Source: Flavipsychrobacter sp. | GTDB lineage: Bacteria > Bacteroidota > Bacteroidia > Chitinophagales > Chitinophagaceae | Length of the DNA stretch: 64,000 bases | Direction of reading: 5' to 3' | Assembly (NCBI GenBank): GCA_021155965.1 | Contig: JAJNBJ010000002.1 | Span: 386,289-450,288, forward strand | Part shown: positions 35,883 through 44,997 of the stretch, in pieces | Layout: each line of letters opens with the position of its first letter | Position numbering within the stretch: position 1 is the stretch's first letter | The notes under the pieces: generated by a model | What the model was told of the DNA's origin: nothing | The model's database searches: none | The model's input: the letters and a program-made list of their open reading frames with translations, nothing else | Translations under genes and position numbers: made by a program

Positions 35883-36434
35883 TCAATGATGAAAATCCCC
35901 TTCCCGCTTCTGGGGCTTACCATAAGGGTAGTTAAAACCCAAACTATCCAGTACTAACATGCCTTCACTTCGTTCAAAATATATGTGGCAGTTATGCTGC
36001 GGCTTAAATTCATTGAACCTGACAATAAGGAATTCGGCCTTGTCTTTTTCAATCCATCCCATTACGTTCAGGTAAACCAGGGTTTTGCGGTAGGCTAACT
36101 TCTGTTGTGCCTCTTCGCTGGTAAGAAGCACTATCCGTGCCTGCTCTATAGTAGCAGGCAATGTTATATCGGGGAAGTCAATGTTTCTGCCAATGAAGAG
36201 CGTATCGGGCAACTGCTTGCCTTTTGTGTACACCTCCTTTATGTATTCGGCAATGGCTTTGGTATAAGCCTGAGCTTCGCCCTCCTGAACAGATGAGTTT
36301 TGTGGTTGAGCAACAGCCTGGACAGTTCCTGCATGGCTTCCGGTTATAGCCGGGCCCTTCTTTGTATCAGCAGCAGGAGCATTACAGGACCAAACCAGTA
36401 TAGCAGTGAAGATATATAGCAGAGGTATTTTCAT
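35883..36434 (-). CDS. Small lipoprotein, unknown function
   Basis: A 183-residue protein with a lipoprotein signal (IFTAILVWSCNAPA). The mature part begins with a polar low-complexity linker (about 20-50) and a folded domain (DTLFIGRNIDFPDITLPATI, KTLVYLNVMGWIEKDKAEFLIVRF) of no recognised family. It starts directly after the stop of the upstream lipoprotein gene (36434/36435), so the two are co-transcribed. Confidence 0.75.
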   Translation of the reverse strand: MKIPLLYIFTAILVWSCNAPAADTKKGPAITGSHAGTVQAVAQPQNSSVQEGEAQAYTKAIAEYIKEVYTKGKQLPDTLFIGRNIDFPDITLPATIEQARIVLLTSEEAQQKLAYRKTLVYLNVMGWIEKDKAEFLIVRFNEFKPQHNCHIYFERSEGMLVLDSLGFNYPYGKPQKREGDFHH

Positions 36435-36917
36435 CTACGGCAGCGCCACATCAAATTCCCCGTTGGCAACACTCACCGTATCGGCAGTGAAGCTGAATGT
36501 GCCTGTAAGCGCATAAGCGGTTTTGCTGACAACAATAATAGTGCCTGATGTTGCATAATGCCGCACATTATTGGCATCGTAGTAGGTGGCCGTGTTTATG
36601 GGCGGGTTGATAGGATATGTATTGGGCCCTTCAAAACGGGTGATGTTGAATTTTATGGTCGTAAAGTTGTTGTTATCAAGATACCGGGTAGCAGAGATGA
36701 GTAGATTAGATATACCGGTGTCGTTGCCCGAATATTTTACATTATACCCATAGGCAGAGTCTGTTCTCCAACTGGCGCCGTTTATTGATGCCGCCATATG
36801 CACAGTAGAATCAAATTTCTTAGGCGGCTCATTCACCACATTGGGCGGCCCCTTTGCCTTTTTGCAGGCAAGGAACGCACAAAATGCCAATACGGGAATA
36901 CACACCAATAACCTCAT
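36435..36917 (-). CDS. Small lipoprotein, DUF6252-like
   Basis: A 160-residue lipoprotein (VLAFCAFLACKKAK). The mature domain has the pattern of small Bacteroidota lipoproteins of the DUF6252 type: AASINGASWRTDSA near the start, then beta strands, ending with LTGTFSFTADTVSVANGEFDVALP-like strands. Its last strands resemble those of the next upstream gene at 36967, so they are likely paralogues or share a fold. Function unknown. Confidence 0.75.
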   Translation of the reverse strand: MRLLVCIPVLAFCAFLACKKAKGPPNVVNEPPKKFDSTVHMAASINGASWRTDSAYGYNVKYSGNDTGISNLLISATRYLDNNNFTTIKFNITRFEGPNTYPINPPINTATYYDANNVRHYATSGTIIVVSKTAYALTGTFSFTADTVSVANGEFDVALP

Positions 36918-36966
36918 AAATTTCCTCAGCTAAATTAACGCAAAAAGACCCGGTTTGGTATAAAGC

Positions 36967-37443
36967 TTAATAAAAGTACCCCGGATTGCCTACAGAGAAG
37001 GAACCATTAGATACCAGCACACCGCTTGCCGTAGTGAACTGGAAATAACCTACAAGGCTGTTGTCGGTGACCTTGGTAATGGCAACTATACCGCCTACTG
37101 CCACATCGTGGGTCCCATTATGTATAAAAGCGGCATTTGCCTGACCCTGCACTATGGAGAAAGTACCCGTTACCCCATGAAACCGGCTGACATACAGTAC
37201 CACTTTATCGTTCAGATACACCTGGTCGGATGAATTACCGGTAATTTGCAATGTAGCCACCGAATCGCTTGACACGGTGTCTATCAATGAAGGCACTACT
37301 GTTGTTGCTGTAAAATTATAGGTACCCATGGTTGCAGTCATGTAGGGGTTAAGAGTAGTTACATAGGAGTTATTTTTATTACATCCTGATATGACCACGG
37401 CGCAACAAACGGCAATAAGTAGTGAAAACAGGCTTTTTTGCAT
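36967..37443 (-). CDS. Small lipoprotein related to its neighbour
   Basis: A 158-residue protein from ATG at 37443 (MQKSLFSLL); the open frame upstream lacks a signal peptide. Lipobox VVISGCNKN. The domain is beta-rich, with a C-terminal GYFQFTTASG...VSNGSFSV that mirrors GTFSFTADTV...ANGEFDV of the downstream lipoprotein. The 49-bp gap and same strand suggest one operon of three lipoproteins (37443 to 35883). Confidence 0.75.
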   Translation of the reverse strand: MQKSLFSLLIAVCCAVVISGCNKNNSYVTTLNPYMTATMGTYNFTATTVVPSLIDTVSSDSVATLQITGNSSDQVYLNDKVVLYVSRFHGVTGTFSIVQGQANAAFIHNGTHDVAVGGIVAITKVTDNSLVGYFQFTTASGVLVSNGSFSVGNPGYFY

Positions 37444-37546
37444 AAGCGATATTTGCGCTAAGATAATCCAATTTATTTTTAAAAATAACACTTTTTGCGC
37501 TAAAACAGCCTTATAGCCCATGCTATTAACCGTTATTTCTTTTTAT

Positions 37547-37554
37547 TACTTTTG
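37547..37554 (+). promoter_or_regulatory. Candidate -7 box
   Basis: TACTTTTG is an exact TAnnTTTG match 20 bp ahead of the membrane-protein ATG at 37575; no -33 box is seen. Confidence 0.35.
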
Positions 37555-37574
37555 ATCTAGCAAAAATAATTCAT

Positions 37575-37988
37575 ATGAATTGGAAACTGGTATTCTCGCT
37601 TTCCCTTTTTGGACTAGCCATGGCAATTGCCACTGTATATTGGGTGCCATCAACTATTGAACCATTTTTCTGGCTCATCATATTTCTCATTTGCGCTTAT
37701 ATTGTTGCCAAAAAAGCACCGGGAAAATATTTTCTGCATGGTTTTATGATCAGCATTTTCAATTGTGTATGGATCACCGCAGCGCATGCTATTTTGTCTG
37801 ATACTTATGCACTTACGCATGCGCAAGAGGCAGCACAATACGAGCAGATGAACAGCGAGATGCACATAAACTTATCGCTGAAGCAAGCCATGCTGCTAAC
37901 CGGGCCGATCATTGGCATTATTTCCGGCCTTGTATTAGGCCTGTTCTGCTTTATCGCCTCTAAAATTTTCAGAAAGGCAGCAATGTAG
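37575..37988 (+). CDS. Small integral membrane protein, unknown
   Basis: A 137-residue protein with about four hydrophobic helices (LVFSLSLFGLAMAIATVYW, PFFWLIIFLICAYIVA, FLHGFMISIFNCVWITAAHAI, GPIIGIISGLVLGLFCFIA). The pattern resembles DUF4199-type proteins but not closely. A TACTTTTG -7 box at 37547-37554 lies 20 bp before the ATG, with no matching -33. No operon partner. Function unknown. Confidence 0.8.
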   Translation: MNWKLVFSLSLFGLAMAIATVYWVPSTIEPFFWLIIFLICAYIVAKKAPGKYFLHGFMISIFNCVWITAAHAILSDTYALTHAQEAAQYEQMNSEMHINLSLKQAMLLTGPIIGIISGLVLGLFCFIASKIFRKAAM

Positions 37989-38039
37989 TTTTACAAAAAC
38001 AATAACACCTGCAGCACAATATGCAGTATTAAACATCGT

Positions 38040-38047
38040 TAATTTTG
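38040..38047 (+). promoter_or_regulatory. Candidate -7 box
   Basis: TAATTTTG matches TAnnTTTG, 33 bp before the start of the T9SS cargo gene at 38081. No -33 box. Confidence 0.35.
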
Positions 38048-38080
38048 GTTTATGATTTTAAAACATAAATCAAATTAACT

Positions 38081-39088
38081 ATGAAAAAAATATTACTCTC
38101 TTTATTGCTGCTTCCCTCAGCATTAATATCGTATGGCCAGGCCACTTTAACCGCTGCTACAAATAATCCCGTTCCGGGCGACTGGTACAACGGGCATTGG
38201 TGCGACCCCACCGGAATTACCCCCGGAGCATCAGGAGCATCGGTTACCTGGAATTTTGCGTCGCTTACGCAAATGAGTTTAGATACCAGCGGTTACTACC
38301 CATGTACCACTGCACTGGAGTGCGATTCTTTTCCGGGCGCCGATATCATCATGTACGATAATTACAACTACTATTATTATAATGCCGATGCAACTGAACT
38401 CTCCATGCTGGGCACCTATGTTCCGGACTTTTCCCTTTACCTGCATTTTGGTCCCGGCACATTCGATATAATGTCCTACCCCTTCACCTACAACAGCACA
38501 CATACCAATACCTTTGAAGTTAATGTACCGGCCTTTTTTTCCTATCATCACCAGGCGGACAGCTTTATTTGTGATGGCTGGGGCACGCTGATACTCCCTT
38601 CAGGCACTCACGCCAACGTATTGCGTGTGCATAACATCGCTATTGCAACAGACAGCAATTTCACCGGTACAGGCTGGGATGTAAGCACATACCAGATAGA
38701 TAACTACTACTGGTACACGCCCGGCTTCCACAACCCACTGCTTTCCATAACTATTGATACAGCCACCAGCAATTCTGTTGCCTACTATACCGTTACATCG
38801 CCGCTGAGCAGTAATTCAGTTAAAACACAAAAAACTACTTTGGATGTGTTCCCTAACCCGGCACAAAATGTACTTAACCTGAAATTTGACCTTGCCAATA
38901 CTAAAGACGCATCAATAACTCTATCAGATATGCTGGGCAGGGTTGTTGCAACAATTACGAACGACCAGATGCATAGCGGAACGAACGAAGTCTCTTTACC
39001 TGTCACTAACCTGCCAGACGGCATGTATATAGTGTGCCTGCATAGCGCCAAAGGCGATATTAGCCGGAAGGTGATGATCAGTAAGTAA
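38081..39088 (+). CDS. Secreted protein with T9SS type-A sorting domain
   Basis: A 335-residue protein: signal peptide (LLLLPSALISYGQA), a ~240-residue beta-rich domain starting ATNNPVPGDWYNGHWCD, and a T9SS sorting domain (VFPNPAQNVLNLKF, DMLGRVV, LPDGMYIVCLH, ending SRKVMISK). The middle domain has Cys at CDPTG, PCTTALECDSF and FICDGWG, likely disulfide-bonded outside the cell. No enzyme motif recognised. It precedes a long hairpin (39108-39141) that may end its transcript. Confidence 0.87.
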   Translation: MKKILLSLLLLPSALISYGQATLTAATNNPVPGDWYNGHWCDPTGITPGASGASVTWNFASLTQMSLDTSGYYPCTTALECDSFPGADIIMYDNYNYYYYNADATELSMLGTYVPDFSLYLHFGPGTFDIMSYPFTYNSTHTNTFEVNVPAFFSYHHQADSFICDGWGTLILPSGTHANVLRVHNIAIATDSNFTGTGWDVSTYQIDNYYWYTPGFHNPLLSITIDTATSNSVAYYTVTSPLSSNSVKTQKTTLDVFPNPAQNVLNLKFDLANTKDASITLSDMLGRVVATITNDQMHSGTNEVSLPVTNLPDGMYIVCLHSAKGDISRKVMISK

Positions 39089-39107
39089 ATAAGCTGTTAT
39101 ATGAAAG

Positions 39108-39141
39108 GATATTCCATAGGCAAACTGCCAAGTGGAATATC
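39108..39141 (+). terminator. Long hairpin between T9SS cargo gene and lptB
   Basis: GATATTCCA (39108-39116) pairs with TGGAATATC (39133-39141), with an inner GGCA/TGCC stem (39119-39122, 39126-39129). The tail TTTGG is a poor T-run, so it could also be a regulatory fold in the leader of lptB. Two TAnnTTTG-like boxes overlap or follow it. Confidence 0.5.
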
Positions 39142-39154
39142 TTTGGTATTTTTG
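39138..39154 (+). promoter_or_regulatory. Two adjacent -7-like boxes before lptB
   Basis: TATCTTTG (39138-39145) and TATTTTTG (39147-39154) both match TAnnTTTG, 33-48 bp before the lptB start. Neither has a TTTG at standard -33 spacing. The first lies inside the right arm of the hairpin. Confidence 0.4.
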
Positions 39155-39186
39155 CATATTCCGGAAGGGGTTAAATACGTATCAAT

Positions 39187-39939
39187 TTGAAGATCACTAC
39201 TCAAGGGCTTGTAAAACAGTATGGTAAAAGGACCGTGGTGAACCATGTATCCTTCGACGTGAACCAGGGAGAGATAGTGGGGCTTTTGGGGCCAAACGGG
39301 GCAGGCAAAACCACTTCTTTCTATATGGTAGTGGGCCTGGTGAAGCCAGATGAAGGCGAGGTTTTCCTTGAGAACGAAAACATTACCAAACACCCTATGT
39401 ATAAGCGTGCCCAGATGGGCATTGGCTACCTGCCGCAGGAAGCGTCCATTTTCCGCAAGCTATCGGTTGAGGACAATATATTTTCGGTACTGGAGATGAC
39501 CAAATTAACGCGTGGCGAACAACGCAATAAGCTGGAAGCGCTGCTGGAGGAATTTCACCTTACACATGTGCGCAAAAGCCATGGCGATGTGCTGAGCGGC
39601 GGCGAAAGACGGCGGACAGAAATTGCACGCGCCCTTGCCGTAAACCCAAAATTCATACTGCTTGATGAGCCATTTGCCGGCATAGACCCCATAGCCGTAG
39701 AAGACATCCAAAGCATAGTAGCTACATTGAAGTATAAAAATATCGGTATCCTGATCACTGACCACAATGTGCAGGAGACACTATCTATCACCGACCGTGC
39801 ATACCTGCTATTTGAAGGCCGCATACTGAAAGCCGGAACGGCTGAAGAACTTGCTGCCGATGAACAGGTGCGTAAAGTATACCTGGGACAAAATTTTGTG
39901 TTGAGGAGAAAAGATTATTTACATAAGAAGACAGCGTAA
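39187..39939 (+). CDS. lptB: LPS export ABC ATPase LptB
   Basis: A 250-residue ABC ATPase that powers extraction of lipopolysaccharide from the inner membrane with LptFG. Motifs: Walker [11 protein letters not shown]-loop YLPQEASIF (typical of LptB), signature LSGGERRR and Walker [14 protein letters not shown]. The start is TTG at 39187; no ATG precedes the conserved N-terminus ([15 protein letters not shown]). Its last base overlaps the first base of the GH3 gene (TAATG). Confidence 0.96.
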   Translation: MKITTQGLVKQYGKRTVVNHVSFDVNQGEIVGLLGPNGAGKTTSFYMVVGLVKPDEGEVFLENENITKHPMYKRAQMGIGYLPQEASIFRKLSVEDNIFSVLEMTKLTRGEQRNKLEALLEEFHLTHVRKSHGDVLSGGERRRTEIARALAVNPKFILLDEPFAGIDPIAVEDIQSIVATLKYKNIGILITDHNVQETLSITDRAYLLFEGRILKAGTAEELAADEQVRKVYLGQNFVLRRKDYLHKKTA

Positions 39940-41453
39940 TGAGCATTATCAGTCCTGCATTTAAAGGTTTTATCAAATTGCGCCAGAGCGCAATAGATAA
40001 CTTTATGCACAACCCTATAGATACACAGCAGCAGGTATTCAACCACCTCATTGGCTCGGCACAATTCACTGAGTACGGAAAGAAATACAATTTTGAGCAA
40101 ATAGACAGTATTGCTGAGTTTCAGAGGATAGTGCCTATTAACGACTATGAATCCCTGAAACCCTATATCCAGCGTATTTTTGAGGGCAACCAGAATATTT
40201 TGTGGCCTTCACCTATCACATGGTTTGCGAAATCAAGCGGCACCACCAGCGATAAAAGCAAGTTCATACCGGTAAGTAAGGAGTCGCTGGACGACACCCA
40301 CTTCCGTGGCGGTAAAGATGTACTGGCATTATACCTGCGCGAGAAACAGTCGAACCTCACATCAGGCAAATGCCTGGTACTGGGAGGCAGCCACCAGATC
40401 AACCAGATGAATGCGGCATCGTTCTTCGGAGACATTTCAGCAGTTGTGCTGCAGAATATGCCATTCGCAGGGCAACTGTTCCGCCTGCCCGAATTGTCCA
40501 TTGCACTGATGAATGAGTGGGAAGAGAAGATAGAACGTATGGCCCACAGCACCATTAATGAGAACGTGACCTATATAGCCGGCGTGCCGACGTGGACAAT
40601 TGTACTGATAAAAAGAATATTCGAAATTACCGGCACTAATAACCTCCTGGATATATGGCCCAACCTGGAGCTATACATTCATGGCGGCGTGAATTTCACC
40701 CCTTACCGCAGGCAGTTCGAGCAATTTATCCCCAGCAATAAAATGTTCTACCGCGAGACCTATAATGCATCAGAAGGTTTCTTTGCTGCGCAGGACAGGG
40801 AAGATGAAGAAGGTATGCTGCTGTTCCTCAACCATGGCATATTCTACGAATTCATGCCAATGGATGAATATGGTAAAGAAAACCCACGCACACTCACATT
40901 GAAAGACGTTGAGCTGTACAAGAACTACGCTATTGTCATCAGCACCAATGGAGGCCTGTGGCGCTATGTGGTTGGTGATACTATCCAGTTCACATCACTT
41001 ACTCCCTTCCGCATCAAGGTAACCGGCAGGCTGAAACATTTTATCAATGCATTTGGCGAAGAAGTGATCGTGGACAATGCTGACAATGCCATTGCCATTG
41101 CCTGTGCAGAGACCGGGGCAGTTGTGGTAGATTATTCCGCTGCACCGGTATATATGACCGGTGAAGATACCGGCGCACATGAATGGATAATAGAATTCGA
41201 GCACCTGCCTGTGCCATTAACCACATTCACTTACCTGCTTGACAAATCGTTGCAGGCCATCAACTCCGACTACGAGGCCAAACGCCATAAAGATATGGCG
41301 CTGCGCATGCCTGTTGTACATGAGATGCCCAAAGACGGCTTTAAGCAATGGCTGAAAGATAAGGGCAAATTAGGCGGGCAGAACAAAGTTCCCCGGCTTT
41401 GCAATGAACGGAAATACCTGGAAGAAATGCTCACGTATGCTTATAAGCCTTAG
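39939..41453 (+). CDS. GH3 auxin-responsive-promoter family acyl-adenylating enzyme
   Basis: A 504-residue adenylate-forming enzyme of the GH3 fold. The ATP-binding motif SSGTTSDKSKFIP (about 95-107) and the C-terminal RLKHFINAFGEEV are characteristic of GH3 enzymes, which adenylate a carboxylate and often join it to an amino acid. In plants they conjugate jasmonate and auxin; the bacterial role is unknown. Its start overlaps the lptB stop by 1 nt, implying coupling, so the gene may act on an envelope-related acid (inference). Its 3' end overlaps the convergent membrane gene by 23 bp. Confidence 0.93.
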   Translation: MSIISPAFKGFIKLRQSAIDNFMHNPIDTQQQVFNHLIGSAQFTEYGKKYNFEQIDSIAEFQRIVPINDYESLKPYIQRIFEGNQNILWPSPITWFAKSSGTTSDKSKFIPVSKESLDDTHFRGGKDVLALYLREKQSNLTSGKCLVLGGSHQINQMNAASFFGDISAVVLQNMPFAGQLFRLPELSIALMNEWEEKIERMAHSTINENVTYIAGVPTWTIVLIKRIFEITGTNNLLDIWPNLELYIHGGVNFTPYRRQFEQFIPSNKMFYRETYNASEGFFAAQDREDEEGMLLFLNHGIFYEFMPMDEYGKENPRTLTLKDVELYKNYAIVISTNGGLWRYVVGDTIQFTSLTPFRIKVTGRLKHFINAFGEEVIVDNADNAIAIACAETGAVVVDYSAAPVYMTGEDTGAHEWIIEFEHLPVPLTTFTYLLDKSLQAINSDYEAKRHKDMALRMPVVHEMPKDGFKQWLKDKGKLGGQNKVPRLCNERKYLEEMLTYAYKP

Positions 41454-42828
41454 TGCTTTTTTTGGGCATAGAAAACTCCCATTTCTTTATTAATTCAGAT
41501 AGCCGTTGCAGCGTGCTGCTGTTAGCTAAATATATCAGCATCAGCGGCAGCATTTTAAATAAACCCCTTTTGGTGGTATTATACAGGTCGGCCAGGGGGA
41601 ATAAATAGCTGATGAACGGCAGGCCTATCATCACTACCGCTATTCCATACAGCATAATAACAGATTCGCGGCTGAACTTTCGCTGCCATGCAAGGTCTAC
41701 CAACAATACCGCATAAAAGAAGGGGATAAAAAAACCAAAGACAAGCAAACCACCTCTTGAAAATATAAGCGGGCTCTGCACTTCGAGCAAGCGGTGGAAG
41801 AAAACAGATATGTTGCCGAGATCCTGGTTCATCTGCCCGCCAACATCAAAAGGCACCGGAACAAACAGGCGTACAAACACGTGAATACAAAGCACATAAA
41901 AAAATACCGGAACCGCCATGAACAATGCAACCTTAACAATGCCTTGCTTCGGCATTTTGTCCTTATATAAATACACCAGCAACAAAGGCACGATCATTGC
42001 CACGAGCATCAATGTCTCTGCCCGTATATAAGTGGCAATGCCAAAAAGGAATGCCGCAAACAGCAATTGATTTGCTTTGTATTCATCTGTATATCTCACC
42101 AGGAAATAAAAACCACAGAAGAAAAGCACCATGTTACTGTAGTCATACAGCACAAGGTAGGTATATGCATAAAGTTCCGGCGTACTGATGAACAGGAAAA
42201 GCAGAAAGCCTGCGAGCACCGGGTGTATCCTTTCTTTCACCAATGTATACAACCATATCATAAAACTCACGAACAGCACACTTAGCCACAAACCACCAAA
42301 GGGATGCACCAGCAATTTATAGATCACCTGTAAGGTGGTAATGTATGGCGATTTAAAATGATTGTTGGTTGTATGCAGGTCTATGGTGAAAACTGAATTG
42401 ATCATTGTTTTTTCACGCACTGTATATTCTGCTATCAGTTCGGGGCCGGAAAGCATATCGCGGGCATAGGTAGGATAGTAATAGCAGCGCCATACACTGA
42501 TCAAAACAAGCGCTGTAATCACAAGAAGGAAAGGAACTTGGTACAGTTGAGGCAAATTAAATTTAAACCGTGGCCTCCTGAATGGCACAAACAGCGGGAT
42601 AGCATGCAAAGCTCCCATTACTGCTGCAGTGATGGTCACACTTTGCGCATCGATAGGTATGTGCAGCAATTGTAAAATACACGGGCCGAAAGATATTACA
42701 GGTACGCCCACCATCATTGCCACACAGAACGCGGGCAGCGGTGCAAGAGCAATTTTGAACAACCGCAGCACTCCCCTGCCCGACAGGTAATGGCATACCA
42801 ATAAAAATATCAATCCTCCAAAATTCAT
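41431..42828 (-). CDS. Polytopic membrane protein, unrecognised, glycosyltransferase-like topology
   Basis: A 465-residue protein with 11-13 hydrophobic helices and a short polar C-terminus (KKSTKAYKHT). The second outer loop contains ARDMLSGPELIAEYTVREKTM, a GT-C-like loop, but no DxD or equivalent can be assigned. It starts within the stop of the upstream gene (ATGA, 42825-42828), so the two are translated together. The end overlaps the GH3 gene on the other strand by 23 bp. Confidence 0.75.
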   Translation of the reverse strand: MNFGGLIFLLVCHYLSGRGVLRLFKIALAPLPAFCVAMMVGVPVISFGPCILQLLHIPIDAQSVTITAAVMGALHAIPLFVPFRRPRFKFNLPQLYQVPFLLVITALVLISVWRCYYYPTYARDMLSGPELIAEYTVREKTMINSVFTIDLHTTNNHFKSPYITTLQVIYKLLVHPFGGLWLSVLFVSFMIWLYTLVKERIHPVLAGFLLFLFISTPELYAYTYLVLYDYSNMVLFFCGFYFLVRYTDEYKANQLLFAAFLFGIATYIRAETLMLVAMIVPLLLVYLYKDKMPKQGIVKVALFMAVPVFFYVLCIHVFVRLFVPVPFDVGGQMNQDLGNISVFFHRLLEVQSPLIFSRGGLLVFGFFIPFFYAVLLVDLAWQRKFSRESVIMLYGIAVVMIGLPFISYLFPLADLYNTTKRGLFKMLPLMLIYLANSSTLQRLSELIKKWEFSMPKKSTKAYKHT

Positions 42829-43358
42829 CTGGTTAACATTTGTTTGTACGCCGTTACCAGGCTGTCCAGGTAAACTTTATCATGTATCCGCCTTACAGAT
42901 ATCTTGCCCGGGCCTTTTACGAGCACTTCGTAGTTTGCCTGGCGGGCATTTTTGCTATCTGCCCATACCGACCTAAGCCCGGTATAATAATAAAGCATGC
43001 ATGGTTCCACTACTCCAAAGCGTGTTTCTTTTACCATCTTCACATGTTGCTGCGGGGGCAGCAATATCAGAGCAACAGATGGATTCTTAATTTTATCTGC
43101 CAGGTTTTTATACACGGCATATGAATAGCCATAGCGATCCAGTTTGCGTTGTTCCAACTCGGGATTTTTTAACTGGTACATCAATATATTATTATCAATA
43201 ATTTTACTATGTAGCCACCTGTTATTTATAGGGATAGTAAAAAAAAGTATAATAACTAATGTTGCCGCTAAGAATAAGTTGATCTTATTGTACATCATAC
43301 AGATATTCAAAAATAGAAGAATGCCTACAAAGTACAAAACACAATTGCGTTTAAACAT
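42825..43358 (-). CDS. Small membrane-anchored protein paired with the polytopic protein
   Basis: A 177-residue protein with two N-terminal hydrophobic helices (about 7-24 and 29-45) and a ~125-residue outer domain (NKILKNPELEQRKL-like lysine-rich start; LPPQQHVKMVKETRFGVVEPCMLYYYTGLRSVWAD). The outer domain resembles the polar C-terminal domains of GT-C glycosyltransferases, so this could be a split partner of the next gene. Coupled by ATGA. No family recognised. Confidence 0.7.
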   Translation of the reverse strand: MFKRNCVLYFVGILLFLNICMMYNKINLFLAATLVIILFFTIPINNRWLHSKIIDNNILMYQLKNPELEQRKLDRYGYSYAVYKNLADKIKNPSVALILLPPQQHVKMVKETRFGVVEPCMLYYYTGLRSVWADSKNARQANYEVLVKGPGKISVRRIHDKVYLDSLVTAYKQMLTR

Positions 43359-43377
43359 ATTGATCTGCTCAATAGAT

Positions 43378-43408
43378 TTTGACTATATGATTTAAAATTG
43401 TATGTTTG
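43378..43408 (+). promoter_or_regulatory. Bacteroidota promoter of oxyR
   Basis: TTTG (43378-43381), 19 nt, TATGTTTG (43401-43408), both exact; the ATG follows at 43426. Divergent from the membrane pair, so this short region probably also holds an OxyR operator, but none is recognised by eye. Confidence 0.7.
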
Positions 43409-43425
43409 TTGCCTAATACTCACCC

Positions 43426-44388
43426 ATGACCATAACACAGATCGAATATGTTGTTGCAGTTGCTACCTATAAAAGCTTTGTTGCTGCTGCCGAAAAATGC
43501 TTCGTAACACAGCCAACACTTAGCATGCAGATCCAGAAACTGGAGGACGAACTTGGCGTTAAAATATTCGACCGTAACAAGCACCCCATCGCAATTACGG
43601 AAATGGGTGAATTAATTGTTGCACAAGGCCGTGTGGCGCTGGCAGAATGTGAGCGCATCCATGAGTTGATACAGGCGCAGCAGGAAATACTCTCCGGCTC
43701 TTTCAAATTTGCAGCCATCCCTACAGTGGCGCCTAATATCCTCCCCGGCTTACTGGAAAACTATTCTAAAAAATTTCCTGCCATGAAACTCCAGGTAACT
43801 GAAATGGAGACCAACCAGATCATCATGGCGTTGCGCAACAATGAAATAGATGCAGCATTGCTGAGTACACCGCTTGAGGAAAAAGATATAAAAGAATACC
43901 CTCTGTTTTATGAACCTTTTGTAGCTTATTTCTCGGAGGGTGAGAAAGCGCTGAAAAAGCGGACGATTAATCCCGAGGATATTTCGCTTGACCGCATATG
44001 GCTACTTAATGAAGGGCACTGTATGCGGAACCAGATCATCAACCTGTGCAGCGAGCAGGTGCAAAAATTGCAGGCGGAACGTCCGTACCGATATGAATCC
44101 AGTAATGTGGAGACGCTTCGCCGCATGGTAGAAAAAAATGGTGGCATGACCGTACTGCCCGAACTTTCCACTCTTGAGTTTTCTGAAGACCAGATAGAAC
44201 ATATCCGCTATTTTGAAGACCCTGAACCGGTACGCGAGATCAGCCTGGTGACGAACGATCATTTTGTGCGTATGACGGTGCTGCAATCCTTGATGGACGA
44301 GATATTAAAGCTTGTTCCTGAAAAAATGCGTGTGCAGAAAAAGAACCGCAAAGTATTGCGCATACAAAGCGCCAAGCTGCACATTTGA
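43426..44388 (+). CDS. oxyR: Hydrogen-peroxide-responsive regulator OxyR (LysR family)
   Basis: A 320-residue LysR-type regulator. The N-terminal winged helix spans ~1-60 (VTQPTLSMQIQKLEDELG recognition region) and the effector domain ~90-300. The two redox cysteines fall at 199 and 208 in NEGHCMRNQIINLC, the same numbering as E. coli OxyR, with the GHC context intact, so disulfide switching by H2O2 is expected. In Bacteroidota, OxyR controls katA, dps and ahpCF; none of these is in the window. ATG at 43426 follows a good promoter. Confidence 0.95.
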   Translation: MTITQIEYVVAVATYKSFVAAAEKCFVTQPTLSMQIQKLEDELGVKIFDRNKHPIAITEMGELIVAQGRVALAECERIHELIQAQQEILSGSFKFAAIPTVAPNILPGLLENYSKKFPAMKLQVTEMETNQIIMALRNNEIDAALLSTPLEEKDIKEYPLFYEPFVAYFSEGEKALKKRTINPEDISLDRIWLLNEGHCMRNQIINLCSEQVQKLQAERPYRYESSNVETLRRMVEKNGGMTVLPELSTLEFSEDQIEHIRYFEDPEPVREISLVTNDHFVRMTVLQSLMDEILKLVPEKMRVQKKNRKVLRIQSAKLHI

Positions 44389-44391
44389 TAT

Positions 44392-44997
44392 TTAGCACGA
44401 ACCTATCAGTATCCGGTTCACGCTTGAGGCAATGATCTTATTTTGCGGGAAAATTGTTGTGAAAGTATTTTTCACCTGTTCCCATTCTTCAGCATCATTC
44501 ACTATATAGTTAAAAGCAAGATGGCCACCGGGTGCCAGGCTTACGCGGCACTGTTCCAGGAAACTGCCGGTGCATACAAATGAAGGCACAACACGTCCTT
44601 TAAAAATATCGAGGAAAACAAAGTCATACTTTGCAGCGTTTGTTTGCATAAAAGCTTCTGCATCGGCACAAACAGGTTGTGTTTTTTCAGGTTTCAACGG
44701 GTCAAGCAATTCCATAGCCCACTCCAGCACTACTTTGTCTTTTTCCACCAGCGTAAAATAGGGATCCGTATTTTTCCGGCGCATCACATGTACCATGCTG
44801 CATAGCCCTGCACCTAACACCAGTACTGACCGCATAGAGGGTAAAAAGCCCCTAAGATTTTTTACTGCAGTAACTGCAGGCGTATAGCGGTCACCATCCG
44901 AATAAAGCGCATCGTTAGTGCCTAACTGAAATTGATTCTGGAAAAGTGTTATTTCAAGATAAGTGTTGTCTGTCCCGTCATAACGTCGCACAGGCAC
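44392..44997 (-). CDS. Spermidine-synthase-like methyltransferase-fold protein
   Basis: A 201-residue Rossmann-fold protein with the nucleotide-binding motif LVLGAGLCSMV, the acidic VEKD at the end of strand 2, and LDIFKGRVVPSF. It matches the spermidine synthase/putrescine aminopropyltransferase family, lacking the N-terminal domain. The first start codon in frame is GTG at 44997, but a coding-like stretch (YKKFLSYFWPVPV) continues upstream to about 45040 with no ATG, GTG or TTG. The N-terminus is thus uncertain. Stops 4 bp from oxyR, convergent. Confidence 0.75.
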   Translation of the reverse strand: MPVRRYDGTDNTYLEITLFQNQFQLGTNDALYSDGDRYTPAVTAVKNLRGFLPSMRSVLVLGAGLCSMVHVMRRKNTDPYFTLVEKDKVVLEWAMELLDPLKPEKTQPVCADAEAFMQTNAAKYDFVFLDIFKGRVVPSFVCTGSFLEQCRVSLAPGGHLAFNYIVNDAEEWEQVKNTFTTIFPQNKIIASSVNRILIGSC

